A DNA stretch of 64,000 nt from Westerdykella aurantiaca (taxonomy: Eukaryota > Ascomycota > Dothideomycetes > Pleosporales > Sporormiaceae), in assembly GCA_030412805.1 (NCBI GenBank), contig JASJFJ010000002.1, positions 2,542,001 through 2,606,000 on the forward strand, given 5' to 3'. Every line of letters starts with the position of its first letter. The stretch's first letter is position 1. The position numbers and the translations under genes were made by a program. Below the pieces are notes generated by a model. That model was not told where the DNA came from. It did no database searches and worked only from the letters and a program-made list of their open reading frames with translations. Below, in pieces: positions 10,623 to 22,500 of this stretch.

Positions 10623-13576
10623 CTAATTCACCTTGACGTGCGCCTGCGTCTGCTGCGATTGCCGCTGCACCTTTCCCTGAGGCCGCGCCTGGGGCGTCGT
10701 CTGCGGCGTCAACGCCGGTGGAAGCGGCAACTCCTTGTCCCTCCCCACTGTGCTGCGACGGTCCTTCTCCTCCTTTGGCGGCGTCGGAGGGCCCTCGTGC
10801 CGACTTGAGATCGAATACCTCGCGTCTTTCGGCGGCGTCGGAGGACGGCGGTCATTGGTGTCCTCTGCGCCGGAATCCTTGGGTGGGGTGGGTGGCGGCC
10901 TGTGATGGGGCTGCTCGACGTTGCGAGCCGCCGAACGGGGTTCTACCGGTCCGCCGTTCTGCTCGCTCGAGGACCGACGTTGTCCATGCAGGCTGGTCTC
11001 TGTGCTACGGTTGCTTCTCCCGCCCGTACTTGAGGACTCTGCTGCCTCCTCCACAACGGGTAACGTGGTTCCCAGTTCTCCCCGTTCCGCTGAAGGACTC
11101 CGGACGATATGCATGGACCGATCCGGCACATCTTCTTCAGAGGCTCCTCTTTGCCTCGACCGTTCGGCCTGGCTCTCCGCCTTTTCCATGACCTTCTCCG
11201 TTGACGCTCTCTCCTGGCTGGTCGCGTTGACGCCGCTGACCTGGCCATCGCTGACGGCCTCGGCGGCCTCTTTCTGCTTCTCGCGTTCGACCGCTTCGCG
11301 CGTCATGGTTACTCCGCTGATGAACTTGATGAAGCGGTCGCCGTAGCGTTCCGGCGGTATGGCCGAGATCTGGGATTCCGTATTGGTGAGACCTTTGAAG
11401 AAGTGCTCGAGTCGCTTGATCCAGGAGTACTATAACCAATCAGTATGTCAACAGCCAACCCAGCAGAAATATACTCACATAAGTCAAGCAGTCGATGATA
11501 CCCAGGTAGTAGATCTCCTCGCCGGGGGAATCATCCTCATGCGTAGCCTGAAACCCACCGTCATCTGCATAGAAGTAGAAATTCTTCTTCGAATCCTGCA
11601 GCTCATCGGGCATCTTGTTCGACGTCTTCTCCATCGGCACGGGCTTCTGCGTCTTGATCATCTGCCTCAGCTCCTTGGCCTTCCTTGCGTTCTCCAGCTT
11701 CGAAGGCGTCCGCGCCAGCATGGTCGAGGCCGGATCCTCTGCATCCTCCCCGCCGGGCTGGAAGACCTTGAGCGTCTTGTCCCGCAGATTCTCCTGGTTC
11801 CCGCGTTCCAGGTCGTGGATCCCGATCAGCAGCGAATAATCCATAATACGGAGCCGCTGCAGAAGCTTGACATCCCTCTGCATCTGCTCGATGAACGCCC
11901 TCTTCTTGGTTGGGCCAAACTCGAGATGCATATTCCTCCGTAGCCAGTTGAGGTCCTTGAGTGTGGCCCTGGGATTGGACTCCAATTCCTCCTCTTTGAA
12001 ATCCCGGCCGATGGTTGAGCCCTTGAGATCAAAGGTCCTGTGGATATCGCGGTGCGGAGGGAACAGGTTGTTCATGACGACGAAATGGACCTTGCGGCCA
12101 TAGGGCATCTTGACGCGATGAAGACCATAGAACTGCGAGAGTAGCGTGTTCGGGTTCTCCTGGACATGGTTGTAATAATCCTTCAGGATGCGGCGAAGGA
12201 ATTTGTGCTCAGCGTGGTGGATCGTCTTGATGATGAATTTATAGTCGCGGGAGAAATAGAAGAAGCTGCCGCTCTTTCCAGGAGAGCCCAGCTCGGAAAG
12301 AATATATTTGCTGGTGAGGGAGACGAGGTAATCGGCCGGGTCGAGCGCGAACGTGGCGCGGAGATGGCGAAAGACCCAGGGCGCGTAGTCTTTGAACTTG
12401 AAGTCGTATTTCGCCGACGGCGTGAGCTCATTCCCCGTTCTGTGAGATATCGGTCAGCGTTGCCTTTTTAGAGAAAGGATACCACCCTTACATATCAAAG
12501 GAGAACTTGTGTTTCGTGTCGAAATCCGCATCCGTAAGGTCTCGGTTCATCTTTGCATTCGTCCTCGACACGCAGAACCGGATGCCTGTCAACATATTAT
12601 ACGCCATCACAAAGTTGACGTGGTTCTGGTCGACCTTTGTGCCGACGATGACGTTATCATCGTCCTCGTCCTCCCTCCTCTTCCTCTTGCTCGCCCGTTT
12701 CTGCTTGATGTGTTCGGCCCAGCGCACCGCGTCCTCGTCCTGGGGCACCTCTTCGAGATGCATGTCCGAGTTGATGGAGCGGGTCGCACGTCTCACCAGG
12801 GACATGGAGCCCCTCCGGCGGGTGGGGGTGTTGGGGGAGAACCTGCCGCTGGCGATTGCTACGTCATCGGTCGAGGTCGAGGAAGAGTGGAATTCGCGTG
12901 GGCGCGAGGAGGAAACCTTTGGGACTTCCAAGGTATGTCGCTGCTGTAGGCGGTATGGATGCTGGGTAGGTGCGGGATTGCTGTGGTTGAAGGCGGCGGG
13001 AGACGACACGCGGTAGGTGGAATTGGGAACCTGCAGGTTGCCGTCGGTAGGGAAGGTATGCTGGGCCCACTCGGAGCTGGTCTTCTGCGGAGGAGGAGGA
13101 GGCTGGAAATCCTTCTGAGCTTCCCGTTTCGAGTCCGCCGGATTCATGGTGCCCAGGTGCACTTTGGTGGTCCTGCGGCCGTCCTGCTGCTCGCTGCTGT
13201 GGACCGATGCGAAGTAGCCGTCATCCCTGCTAGGTACGTCGGCGGAGTTTCCCCGATCCTCCGAAGAGCTGTATGCCCGATCGTTGTCCAGGCTCACTCC
13301 TCTGCTCGGGGAGCTGAGACTGTGCATCGTGCTCTTATCAGCGCTGCTGGCAGGTTGGACAGGGCCGCCGTTTGGAATGGCTCGACTCGCGCCGGTTCCG
13401 TTGGGCACCTTGCCGTTCATCTTCGCGGTGTCTCCATTCGGTAGGGGGTTTGCATGTCTCTTCCCGAGCGGGTGTTTGTCGGCGGACGCAGGTGCAGCTG
13501 TGGTCAAGGACGATGGCGGTTGGGCGTGTGTAGCCAACGGATTGTCGCTCTCGGCTGGCGCAAGAGAGGGCATCAT
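10623..13576 (-). CDS. MSS4: Phosphatidylinositol-4-phosphate 5-kinase (Mss4/its3 type)
   Basis: Exons 13576-12492, 12439-11479 and 11429-10623 encode about 950 residues. The enzyme makes PI(4,5)P2 from PI4P at the plasma membrane and controls actin organisation and endocytosis. The first 300 residues are Ser/Pro-rich and look disordered. The PIPK domain (about 320-780) contains YDFKFKDYAPWVFRHLRATF, the nucleotide-binding GKSGSFFYFSRDYKFIIKTI, DLKGST (499-504), the catalytic MDYSLLIGIHD (557-567), and YYLGIIDCLTYYSWIKRLEH before the activation-loop region ISAIPPERYGDRFIKFISG. The Ser/Pro/Glu-rich tail contains PPTPPK repeats (three copies around 10775-10890), possible SH3 ligands. An ATG pair (MM) opens the frame at 13576. 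Both introns (52 and 49 nt) are canonical and preserve frame. Confidence 0.94.
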
Positions 13577-14841
13577 CCACGCACCATGGGATGGCGCTCC
13601 AGACCACGACCGAAGCTGGTCTCCCAGAACCAGAGGCAGGGCGAACTTCGGCGACGGTCAGCGTCCTCGGTCGGTGGTTGGTGCGTGAGATGACGGAGGG
13701 TATGGGCAGCGGGCTAGTGCGAGGCGGGGCGTGGTGATGCGGTGGAGATGTGCGGGGGGAAAATGCAGCACTCGAAAAAAGGCGGTGCTGGATATCGAGG
13801 GTCGTCGTAGGTGCAAGAATGGGGGATGTCGATGGGGGGGGAAATGCTAAACACAGGACCTGGGGATGGGCCGCTGGAGGTGTGGACAAAGGCTGGAGGT
13901 TGACGGGGCCAGGGTCGTGCCAAGTTGCCGCGCCGGCAAACGGATCCAACACCACGACAGGTCCGCTCAGCGCGCCCACAGGTTATCTCCGCGTTACACT
14001 GTCCGCTGCATAGATACTCCCGTACAGTTGAATGCCACTACTATTATCATTGTCTACTTGGACACCGAGACGATGGTATGATTCTATGCAATGCCCCGTC
14101 ACATCTCAACCCTCTCAGACTTGTCGCATGCTCAGAGTCATCCCGACGCCTCCAATACTTGCACCTCAGGGGCTCACGTCGCACCGCACAACCAGCCCCG
14201 GAGCAAATTGGGGCTGACGAAGGCTCCGTAGCATTTCCTATTCGGGGATCGGGGAGCGGCGCCGAAGTCGTATGTAATGCACTCAGCCACACCTGTTTTT
14301 CCTTTCTCCACCTGGGTGCTCCCGCAACGGACTAGCCGTTCACTTTAGATGAGGCGCTGAGGCGCTGGGCGGCTGAGGCTCCACGGGTTCCACGGTCAGG
14401 GTCCCCATATGGCGGTGCGGATGGGTTCCCGTGGGCGAGTGCGAAGGGCGAGACCGGTGGCCAGGTGTGCGTTCTGCTGACTCTTGTGAGTGTTGGGGAG
14501 AGGCTCAGCGGGATACTCTTAGCAGAATACGCGTACAATATCATCTACCACGTAGACCCCTATCAGAGCCTCGGGGGGGAGAAAAAGGGAAGGGCACGCA
14601 GAATGCGCCGTCAGCATAACGAATCAGACCTCAATTCCCTTGAACGGAACCGTGATTATTAGACGAAAAAACACTCCATCTCAGGGATGCCCCTTGGGAA
14701 TCGGGATCATGGAGCCTCCTTTCTCCCACTCTCGGGACCGGGAACCCAGCCTCCCACGCTATTAATATGAATATTTCGGGGATTGCTTGCATCATCCATC
14801 CATGCCATGCACATTCATGGATCCATCTCCTCGATACGTCC

Positions 14842-14870
14842 ATCTAATCTAATCTAATCTAATCTAATCT
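14842..14870. repeat. ATCTA pentanucleotide microsatellite
   Basis: Five to six perfect copies of ATCTA/TAATC in tandem. It is not telomeric sequence (fungal telomeres are usually TTAGGG). Confidence 0.9.
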
Positions 14871-14939
14871 CGTCAGCCTCATAGTCCAGCATCGACTCCA
14901 CGCATCAAACCACCACGCATAGCGCAAAATCGCACTGGA

Positions 14940-15075
14940 ATCCAAAACGTAAAGTGAAATGCTAACCCTACAAGATTCCAGAAGATAACATGGCATCCCC
15001 AATCCATCCTGCCGCTCTTCCGCCGCAACAACAACAACAGAAGGATACCGCGTAGCTATAGTCTGATCGGTCTAC
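14940..15075. repeat. Diverged repeat, copy A
   Basis: It shares ordered blocks with copy B at 16135-16265: ACGTAAAGTGAA, then GATAACATG followed by TCCCC, then AACAGAAGGATACCGCGTA against AACAGAAGAATACTGTGTA, then a (C/G)T(C)GGACTG/TCTGATCGG-like end. Differences in the third block are all transitions (G/A, C/T). Spacing between blocks is similar in the two copies. Confidence 0.55.
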
Positions 15076-15112
15076 CTTCGGCCGCCTAGCTACTACTCCA
15101 TCCAATACCACA

Positions 15113-15180
15113 TGCATTCACATGATACCACATTCACATATTACATGTAGTACATTCACATGATAGCACATTCACATGAC
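15113..15180. repeat. Tandem CACATTCACATGATA units
   Basis: About four imperfect copies of a 14-17 nt unit (CACATTCACATGATAC and variants). The middle copies differ (CACATTCACATATTACATG, TACATTCACATGATAG). Non-coding. Confidence 0.8.
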
Positions 15181-15836
15181 ATCCTGTGCAATACAAAAAC
15201 CCCCCCTTCCCCTCTCCCTACAACCCCTCGAGTGTTCTTTTCAGTTTAGTGTTAGTCATCCACATAAGGGGGTACATACCTCCTAACTGCCGGTCAACCC
15301 GCAACAAACCCCTCAGCTGTGTAGACTTTCGACATCGGGGTCTGGGATCACGGGGGAGCCATCCCTACCTACCGTTCACTGCACCTGCTCGCCTCCTTCC
15401 AAGAACCCCGATACCCCCTACATCCTGCGTATCATCGATGGAGTAGAGTGGGTGCTGTGGGATGCTGGGCAAGAGGCTTGCGGGTCTTTGAACGGCGTGG
15501 GGTGCGGGTTCCCCGGTAACTGTTGGACTGGTAATGATATCGAGCTTGCGGCTGTGCCGACCAGACTCTCTCTAGCAGGAGGGTGTGGCGGCAGTCGAGG
15601 AGCCGATCTGAAGTCCAAGATGCAGTCAGATTGCAGTCAGATAAGATGCTAATGACGGTGGAACGAGCATGGGGGAAGAGCTGGTAGGGCGAGAAGGAGG
15701 AAGGCAGAAAGAGACGAAGGGAGAAGGAGAACCGGGAGGGCTCAGCGCCTGCTCCTCTGCGCGCCTCCACCTCTCTAGGATGTCTGATGTCTACACTCCA
15801 TATCACACGCAAGGCAAGAGGATCCCAACAAACCGA

Positions 15837-15873
15837 GGGCAAGGGCAAGGGCAAGGGCAAGGGCAAGGGCAAG
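15837..15873. repeat. GGGCAA hexanucleotide microsatellite
   Basis: Six tandem copies of GGGCAA in a purine-rich context. The complementary strand reads TTGCCC and would encode Leu-Pro in one frame, but no gene is supported there. Confidence 0.9.
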
Positions 15874-16134
15874 ACCAAGCGAAGTGAAACGGAAGCAGGA
15901 GACTTTGGAATGTATTTTAAGTCGGGATCGCATACATGGTAATTGGTATCAGCATCGCCTCTTATTATATATGGATCAGCCTGTACACGGTAATACTAGT
16001 GGGCAAGCCCCAACTTGAATCGAAGAACCAGAGAAGGAACAACGGCACGTCGGGCGTACGTGATGCTAAAAGCGGTAACAGCACCCGTCCAAAAAGAAAG
16101 GAGTCAAAAGTCCATGGGCATAAAGTCACCGTGG

Positions 16135-16265
16135 CAACACGTAAAGTGAAGTTTTGAAATCCATAGTATTCTGGACGATAACATGACGTCCCCGACAAAA
16201 AATCCGGTCGCCGTCTGCTAGAATAACAGAAGAATACTGTGTAATACACGTCGGACTGGACCGAC
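16135..16265. repeat. Diverged repeat, copy B (H1 3' flank)
   Basis: Partner of copy A (14940-15075), in the same orientation. It lies 250-380 nt beyond the histone H1 stop codon, so it may be in the H1 3' UTR or just past it. Best-conserved blocks are ACGTAAAGTGAA, GATAACATG, TCCCC and AACAGAAG. Confidence 0.55.
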
Positions 16266-16516
16266 GCTGATGGAAATCCACCTTTCCAACGCCATACAAA
16301 CGCCTTGCATCCGCATAAACAGATCCGTCGAAAAAACTCGAGTACGAACGGAGAAAAATGACACCCTGGATTTCCGCTCCCTTGCCCGTAACCCGTCCAA
16401 ATCCTACACCGACCTTGAGAGAGAAGAAGGGGATATCACAAACGCCGTGGCGCTTCGTCCAGGCCCTCTGAGCGTGTAAAGAAGGAAAGAAGGAAAGACT
16501 AGATGCGGGGCAGCAT

Positions 16517-17732
16517 CTATGCCTCTGCCTTCTTGGGGGTCGCCTTCTTGGGAGTGGTCTTCTTCGTGGCGGCGGCCTTCTTGGGGGCAGCCTTCTTCGC
16601 GGTGGCCTTTGTGGCGGGAGCCTTGCTCTTGGTGACGCGTCCAGACTTGGTCTTGCCCAGGACCTTTGAGGTCTCCTTCTCGACGGCGTCGGCGCCAGCG
16701 GCTTTCCTAGGCTTGCTGGCGTTGGCTTTTGCCTTGGGAGCGGCAGCCTTCTTGGTGGTCGTGGCCTTCGCGGCGGCGGTCTTCTTGGGGGCAGCGGGCT
16801 TCTTCGCGGTGGTGGCCTTGGCCTTCTACAGCGCGTCAGCAAGGGGTCGAGAAAGAAGTCAGCGGGGAATGACTGACAGTCGTGGTGACGGCCTTCTTGG
16901 GCTTTGCGGCGGCGGTGGTCTTCTTCTCGGTCTTGGCCTCTGCCTTCTTGGCCTCCGTCTTCTTAGGGGCTGCCTTGGTCTCCTTCTTCGCGAGCTTCAC
17001 GGTTCCAGAGGCACCTGCGACGCGGTATTAGCACGAGAACGCGTGATACGACTTCGAACCATCACATAGCAACAGCGACGCGACGCGTCGGACCGATGTT
17101 TACGTGAAGGGGATCCACACGGGGAAGGGGAAGTAGACAGGACTCACCCTTGGGACGGAGGAAATCGCCGCTCTTCTCGCCATTGGCAATGGCACGGTTG
17201 ACGTGGCTCTTGAAAGCGGCCTCGGTGACGCCGCCGAGATCATTGTTGGCCTTGATGTACTTCTGAATAGCTTGGCGGCTGCGGCGGGACGAGTCAGCAA
17301 GATGTCCAGGGCAACGAGGGGGGACCGTCGCGGTGTAGGACGCGATGAACTTACCTGGAGCCATTCCTCTCCTTGAGCTGTATCGAGCAAAGAAAACAGC
17401 AAGTCAGCAATCAGGTCCATTTATATATGGTGTGTTGGGGGAGTGGGGTGGTGGGTGCGGGCGAACCACGACGTGGTGGTCACACGACGCATGGGGAACT
17501 CGCGATGCGCCGGGAGAGATGGACTCACGTTGATGATGGCATCCTTGATCATATCTATGGAAACGAGTCAGTATTGATCGGCGACCAAGTTGAAAGCAGT
17601 GCGCAGTGTCTGCGACAGCGTGGCGGTGGTGAAAAGCGAAGGAGCAGGTGACGTACCAGCATAAGGCGCGTGGGAGGGGGCGCTGCCAGAGGCCTTCTTG
17701 GTGGTGGCCGTGGAAGTCTTCTTGGGAGGCAT
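16517..17732 (-). CDS. Linker histone H1
   Basis: Six exons are inferred: 17732-17657, 17554-17529, 17377-17355, 17278-17148, 17014-16878 and 16825-16517. They encode about 233 residues. The globular winged-helix H15 domain spans about 20-90: HAPYADMIKDAIINLKERNG, SRQAIQKYIKANNDLGG, then AAFKSHVNRAIANGEKSGDF and LRPKG. The tail is Lys/Ala/Pro-rich with many AKK/PKK motifs and ends KKAEA, as in fungal H1. It binds the nucleosome dyad and linker DNA. Exons 2 and 3 are only 26 and 23 nt, yet all splice junctions keep the globular domain intact. The exon 5 donor GTCAGT is slightly atypical. The ATG follows a T9/A9 run in the 5' leader. The plus strand across the tail shows a long Ala/Phe-rich shadow frame caused by AAG/GCC codons. 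Confidence 0.94.
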
Positions 17733-19061
17733 TTTTTTTTAGAATTGTAGTGCTGTTGAGAGATAGCGGAGAGACTGCTGAAGCTAGCGATCGGGAGCGA
17801 GCAGGAATTAATTGCGGTGGTGGAGGTGGAGGAGTGGAATGGATTGGAGACGGGGTCGGGAAACTTGTTGGAGAGGAAAGCTCCCCGCGCGAAGCGGACG
17901 GGCAGCTGTACTTATACGGCCGCCAAGCGAGGGAGGCACACGCAGAATCAACAACAACGGAGGACCCAGAGAAAGTAGTCCTTTCCCAATCCGGAAGGCC
18001 TAACATTACAGAGTATTGCCTCCTTGGGGGGGTCGCTGTTTTCGCTCGTGTTTGAGATGCCTTCGAAGTTCGAAGTTCTGGCTGCCTGTGTTGTGTTGTG
18101 TTGTGCTGTTCCGGCTGACCTGCGAGTTGTTCCCGTGCCCGCAGCTCGCAAAGCTCACGCGTCACCAAGTCTCTTGTTGACCTCGTCCGCCTTGAAGTCG
18201 CAGAGCCTGGTCTCGACCCCCTACTCTCGAGGGTCCTGTGCCCTACCGAGTCGCTCTTCGGCGTCTCACCAAGAGTCTCATGGAATTACCATTGCTCATT
18301 TACCAGTTCCCTCGCAGTTGTCTCTCCGTTTCGGTGTTGCGTTCGCTGCCCAAGTCGTCGCCATCCCCTCATCCACCTCCACCTTTGACGCGTCACGACT
18401 GCGCATCCTGCCTCTTCCTTTGTTACTCGTCCGTGTCTATATTACTAGAGTATATACGTATTAGAGAAATATATATAAAAACCTGTTCCTTTCTAACGCC
18501 TGCGTTTATCCTCCTGACTTCCTAGCCCCGGCTGTCGTGGTCGCGTTCCTCACGAGTCCACATTCGAACGCACACCAACATACAATCTAGCGCAGACAAG
18601 CTACCCCATCACATCATTGTGAAAAGATCAATTACCGTAATTTCAAAGTTCATCTCCCTCTCACAAGCCACGTGTCATTTCACGTCTGCAACCTCAAAAG
18701 CGCCTTGGAAACAAGTCGAGAGCCATCAGGCCTCTCTCTCTCGTTCGCTATCATCTATAAACACGACTGCTACTCATGAGCCGTCCTAGTGAACTGAGCC
18801 ACCTAGAATTACTCGGCAGAAGCGCCCAGTCTGTAACCTATCGCTATGCTGAGCGCCTTCCAGCCCATGCAGAATCCATCCCAAAGGCGCACCTTGCGCA
18901 GCATCCCAAAAAGGATACAGAAGCCAAATTGAGTAGTCCTCCAACTCCAACGCTATGCATACCGAAATAACACCACGTAGATGCCGATCACGGATTGAAA
19001 AGGGAATAACCGCACAGTCCACCGACTGAAACACCCTCTATACCAAGGGTAAAACAAATCC
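17733..19061. other. H1 promoter and TAF1 3' flank
   Basis: About 1.3 kb. The left half should contain the H1 promoter and 5' UTR, with a G/T-rich run of GTGTT units near 18090. The right end is the TAF1 3' flank. A 64-codon plus-strand ORF at 18776-18970 has no protein features and I do not call it. Confidence 0.5.
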
Positions 19062-22000
19062 CTAAGGCGATGCCGCCGACATGGGCGTCGCCGGAACAGC
19101 GACAGGGGAAGCCGCAGCCGCAGCAGAAGCATCCTTGAACGTGTCGCTCTGCTTCTTTTGCCCATTGAGAAGAGGGCACAGTCTGGCGCCAGGGTCAGCA
19201 AATGCAAGTACAGATTCGGAAAGGAGGTCGCTTACTTCTTGTTGGTCTTGATGTGGCCAACCTCGCCGCAGTTGGCGCACTTGCGAGGCGTCGCACCCGT
19301 GCCCGCTCGTCCGGCGCCCGCTCCAGGTGTGCCTGGAATCGACGACTGGCTGTGGATGCCCTTCGCCTTCTCGCGACCCTCGCGACGTTCAACGTTGCGC
19401 TGCAGACGTGCCAGCTCGGCTCGCAATCTAGAAAATGTCAGCACATCTAACGACATCAGGGCGTGGTGAAGTGGACTTACGCTTTCCTCTGCTCGGCATC
19501 AAACTCGGCATTGCCCGTCAACTGCATGTCCTCGATCCGCATGCTCTGGAGCTGCTGCTCCTTCTTCCTACGCGTGTAGGCCTTGATCACCTCCGGGTCC
19601 GTAATGGTCACGGTTTCCTCGCGCATCTCGCCATATTCGTTCGGCACCAGCCGCTTGATCCGCAGCTTCTTATTGCGAATGTCGTTCCCGCTCGTGCGGC
19701 TGAATTGACTCATCGTATCGTCGTCGCGCACAAACGCAGGCGTGCCGAATTCAGACCTGGGGGTCCTTCCGCGTACGCCAGCCTGTCGCGTATCGACATT
19801 GTCCATCTCCACGTCGGAATGTTCCATGGTCGCGGACAGACTCTCCGCTTGCTTGTTCCAGATCCGCTGGATGGCCTCCTCGTACCGCTTCTGTTGCTGA
19901 GCCACGTTATAGCTGTGGCCACCCAGCTCCTTGACCTTCTTCGCGTCGAGCCTGTCACCAACACTCTCGCCAACATCCTTGAAACCGCCCTTCATGGACA
20001 CCTTGATGAAACTGAAGGCCTCGCCGCGAGCTGTCGGGTCGCCGGCACCGTGGAGCTCCAGCATGGCCTTGCCCTGGCACGCGTTCAAGAAGTTCTTGGT
20101 CGTGTGCCACGGTGCGAGCTTGAGCTCAAGATTCTCGCCCTCCTCGCCCTCCTCATCGTCCTTCAGGTCCTTGGTCTTGATGCCAGCGTCATTGAGGTGC
20201 CTATCGCCGGCATGCATGGAATCGATGAGGCAGATGTCCTCGGGCTTGATCCACGTTCGAAGGGATGGCTCGTCCGGGATGGTCTCGCCATCTTGAGGCC
20301 TCCAAGTTCCCGTCTCCTTCTCGTACTTCATAATCTCCCGCATACGTGAGCGATTCTGGGCAATCTCGGTACCCGGCAGGTGGTGCTTGATCATCTCGTT
20401 GCTAACCCAAGGTTGACGAGCGTTGCGCTGCTGGCCCTTGCGGTACAGGCGGAACGCGAGCATCTTGAGTCGCTTCTTGGAAGCCTCGGTCACCTTGCGA
20501 GCGTGCGTGCCGGGCACCTCCACGGACGGGAATTGCTGGCCAACCACGACCAGATTCTGGATGTTGCGCATGTAGTATTTGGAGCCGTGCACGCCCGTGT
20601 GGCTCCTGCTGACCAGGAAGTCGGTCTGCTTCGGAGTGTGTTGGAATACGGGCGCACGATACATGGCGTTGAGCAAGGTCGGCACAGTCTGGCCGGGCTC
20701 CACGGTGCCGAAGATGGAGAACGGGCTCTTGTCCTGGGGCAGAAGCACCATCGTCTCGCCGAGCTCCTGCTTGGGCCGGGAGGTGTCCTCGGCATCCTTC
20801 CGGCGGTAGTAGTTGACGATCTTGTTGCCCATTCCGTGGTTGGACAAGGTCGTTGGATATTCTTCCGAATACTCTGCGAGGAGGAGGTCGGACGTGTCAC
20901 CGATGTTGAGGTCCTCGGCAACAGCAAAGGCTTCCGAAGGCTTGAGGTTTTTCTTGTGCTTCCTCTTGATATGCGACTTGATGGCCTCAACCTGCACACG
21001 CTCGCCCGGACGGAAGTGGACGGTCGGGCGGTGGAAGGACCGAAGCTCGCGATCGCTGAGATTGACCTTGTAGAACGGATATTGCAACTTGAGTGCCGGC
21101 AGACTGTGCTCGATGTTCATGTGGCCCAAAGTGCTGCGCACCTTCTGTTGGTTGTTCTCTTTGAGCGCATCGTACGCTTCATCGTTCGAGATATTGTAAC
21201 GTTTGAACATGGGATTGGCAAGACTGCCGCGATTATCTCGTTTGAGTGCCAAAGACGTCGGGCGAGGCTTCTTAACCTCCTCCGCATTGGGTTGTTGGAC
21301 ATCGAGGAGAAGATGCGGGTCGTTCATATCCAGGATGACTTTCTTTGCAACGTGCTCGGTGGCAGCCTCAGGATCGTCCCAGCTCAGGAATCCAATGTTG
21401 TCATAGACTGTGAACTGGAACGACGTCGACATATCTTCCAATTTGCGCTTCTTCGGCTTGATCTGCGCGAGACTGCGAAGCCAGTCGTTCCCATCAATGA
21501 CGGCATCCGGCGGGGTTCCGGGACCCTCTTCGTCGGAGGAGCTCTCCAGACCGAAATGCTCCCAGTCCTCGCACGCAATCTTCAGGTCGCTGACCGTCAC
21601 GTTCCCGATGCGCTCTTCGTCGTCCAAGGGATCAAGATCCATCATGTCCTCATCCTCTTGCTCCTCGATCTGCTCCTTGTCTTCCGAAACGATGTGGATA
21701 AGGCTTCCCTCCACAACATCCAGTTGTCGGCCTGTCTTGGGGTTCACGTTCGTCGAAGGCAGCCGGAAGGCCTTCTCCTGGTCAGGCGCAAGATCCAAGC
21801 TGACCTTATTCATCTGTAGCGGTTTAGGCGGCTTCATGGGCGTCCGACCAACATAGAAGGCGTGCTTCTTAGGCAGCAAACTATTGAATCGGGGAGGTTT
21901 GTCAGGATCGAAGTTGGGCCACAAGCGCTCGAAGGTCTCGCGGTCGGTCTGCGGAGGAGGGGGTACGTCTGGGCCTCGCCTTGCGGCCATGTTGAAAAGC

Positions 22001-22500
22001 GCCATCTGCTCCAGATAATCCCTGAGCGCCTTGGGATCGGTGAATTCCTCCTCTTCACTTGGCTCTACAGTGCGGGTGGTAGGTTGCGCAACCTTGCCAC
22101 CCTCGGTAGGAGTATGGTCTTCACCAAAGAGATCGTCTAGGTGCGACCGCTCCTGGACGGGGCTGGAACCGCCACCGAACAACTCGTCCAGATCATCGTC
22201 TTGATCGAAGCTCTCCTCGGCCGTGTCCTTCACCGTGCTGCCACTGAACTGCGGTAGCTCATCCCTCTCTCCTTCACCATCCGCAGGCTCCTCATCTGGG
22301 AGATCGTCGTCGGATATGTCTTCATAGTCCACCGCGTCATCTGCCTTCTCTCCTATCTCCAGCTCACGCCCTCCGATTTCTTCCAGGAAGGAGTTGGCAG
22401 CCGCGACGTCAGCTCCAGCGTCAACGAAGAGCCTCGCCAAGTCATCATCTTCCTCGCGCTGGTCTTGATCCTGCTCCCGGGCCAACTGATTTAGATCCAT
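19062..22500 (-). CDS. TAF1: TFIID subunit TAF1 (TAF145/TAFII250 homologue)
   Basis: Exons 22500-19481, 19427-19236 and 19182-19062 give about 1110 residues. TAF1 is the scaffold of TFIID and binds TBP and core promoter DNA. The N-terminus (ARLFVDAGADVAAANSFLEE and acidic repeats with DDLDELFGG and LDDLFGED) resembles the TAND/TBP-binding region. The large central DUF3591 region (about 400-900) includes LPALKLQYPFYKVNLSDREL, FHRPTVHFRPGERVQVEAIK and YYMRNIQNLVVVGQQFPSVE. A C-terminal CCHC zinc knuckle (CANCGEVGHIKTNKKLC, residues 1057-1073) is split by intron 2, and its last Cys is restored only when the intron is removed. No bromodomain is present, as expected for fungi, where a separate Bdf1-type protein supplies it. 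Both introns (53 nt each) have GTAAGY donors. Confidence 0.95.

Larger units (their letters stand above)
13577..16516. other. Long gene-poor interval between PIP5K and histone H1
   Basis: About 2.9 kb hold the PIP5K promoter on the left and the H1 3' flank on the right. I found no ORF with protein-like features and no tRNA. The interval does hold five repeat features, listed separately: TAATC pentamers, CACATTCACATGATA tandem units, GGGCAA hexamers, and two diverged copies of a roughly 130-bp sequence. Confidence 0.5.

Noticed and set aside
14842..14870. Interstitial telomeric repeat
   Set aside because: The unit is ATCTA, not TTAGGG or a known fungal telomere variant.
16503..17069. 188-codon plus-strand frame over the histone H1 tail
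   Set aside because: Ala/Phe/Leu-rich antisense of AAG/GCC codons, interrupted by H1 intron sequence.
19435..21819. 304- and 479-codon plus-strand ORFs antisense to TAF1
   Set aside because: Leu/Val/His-rich products with no family features; they mirror TAF1 codon bias.
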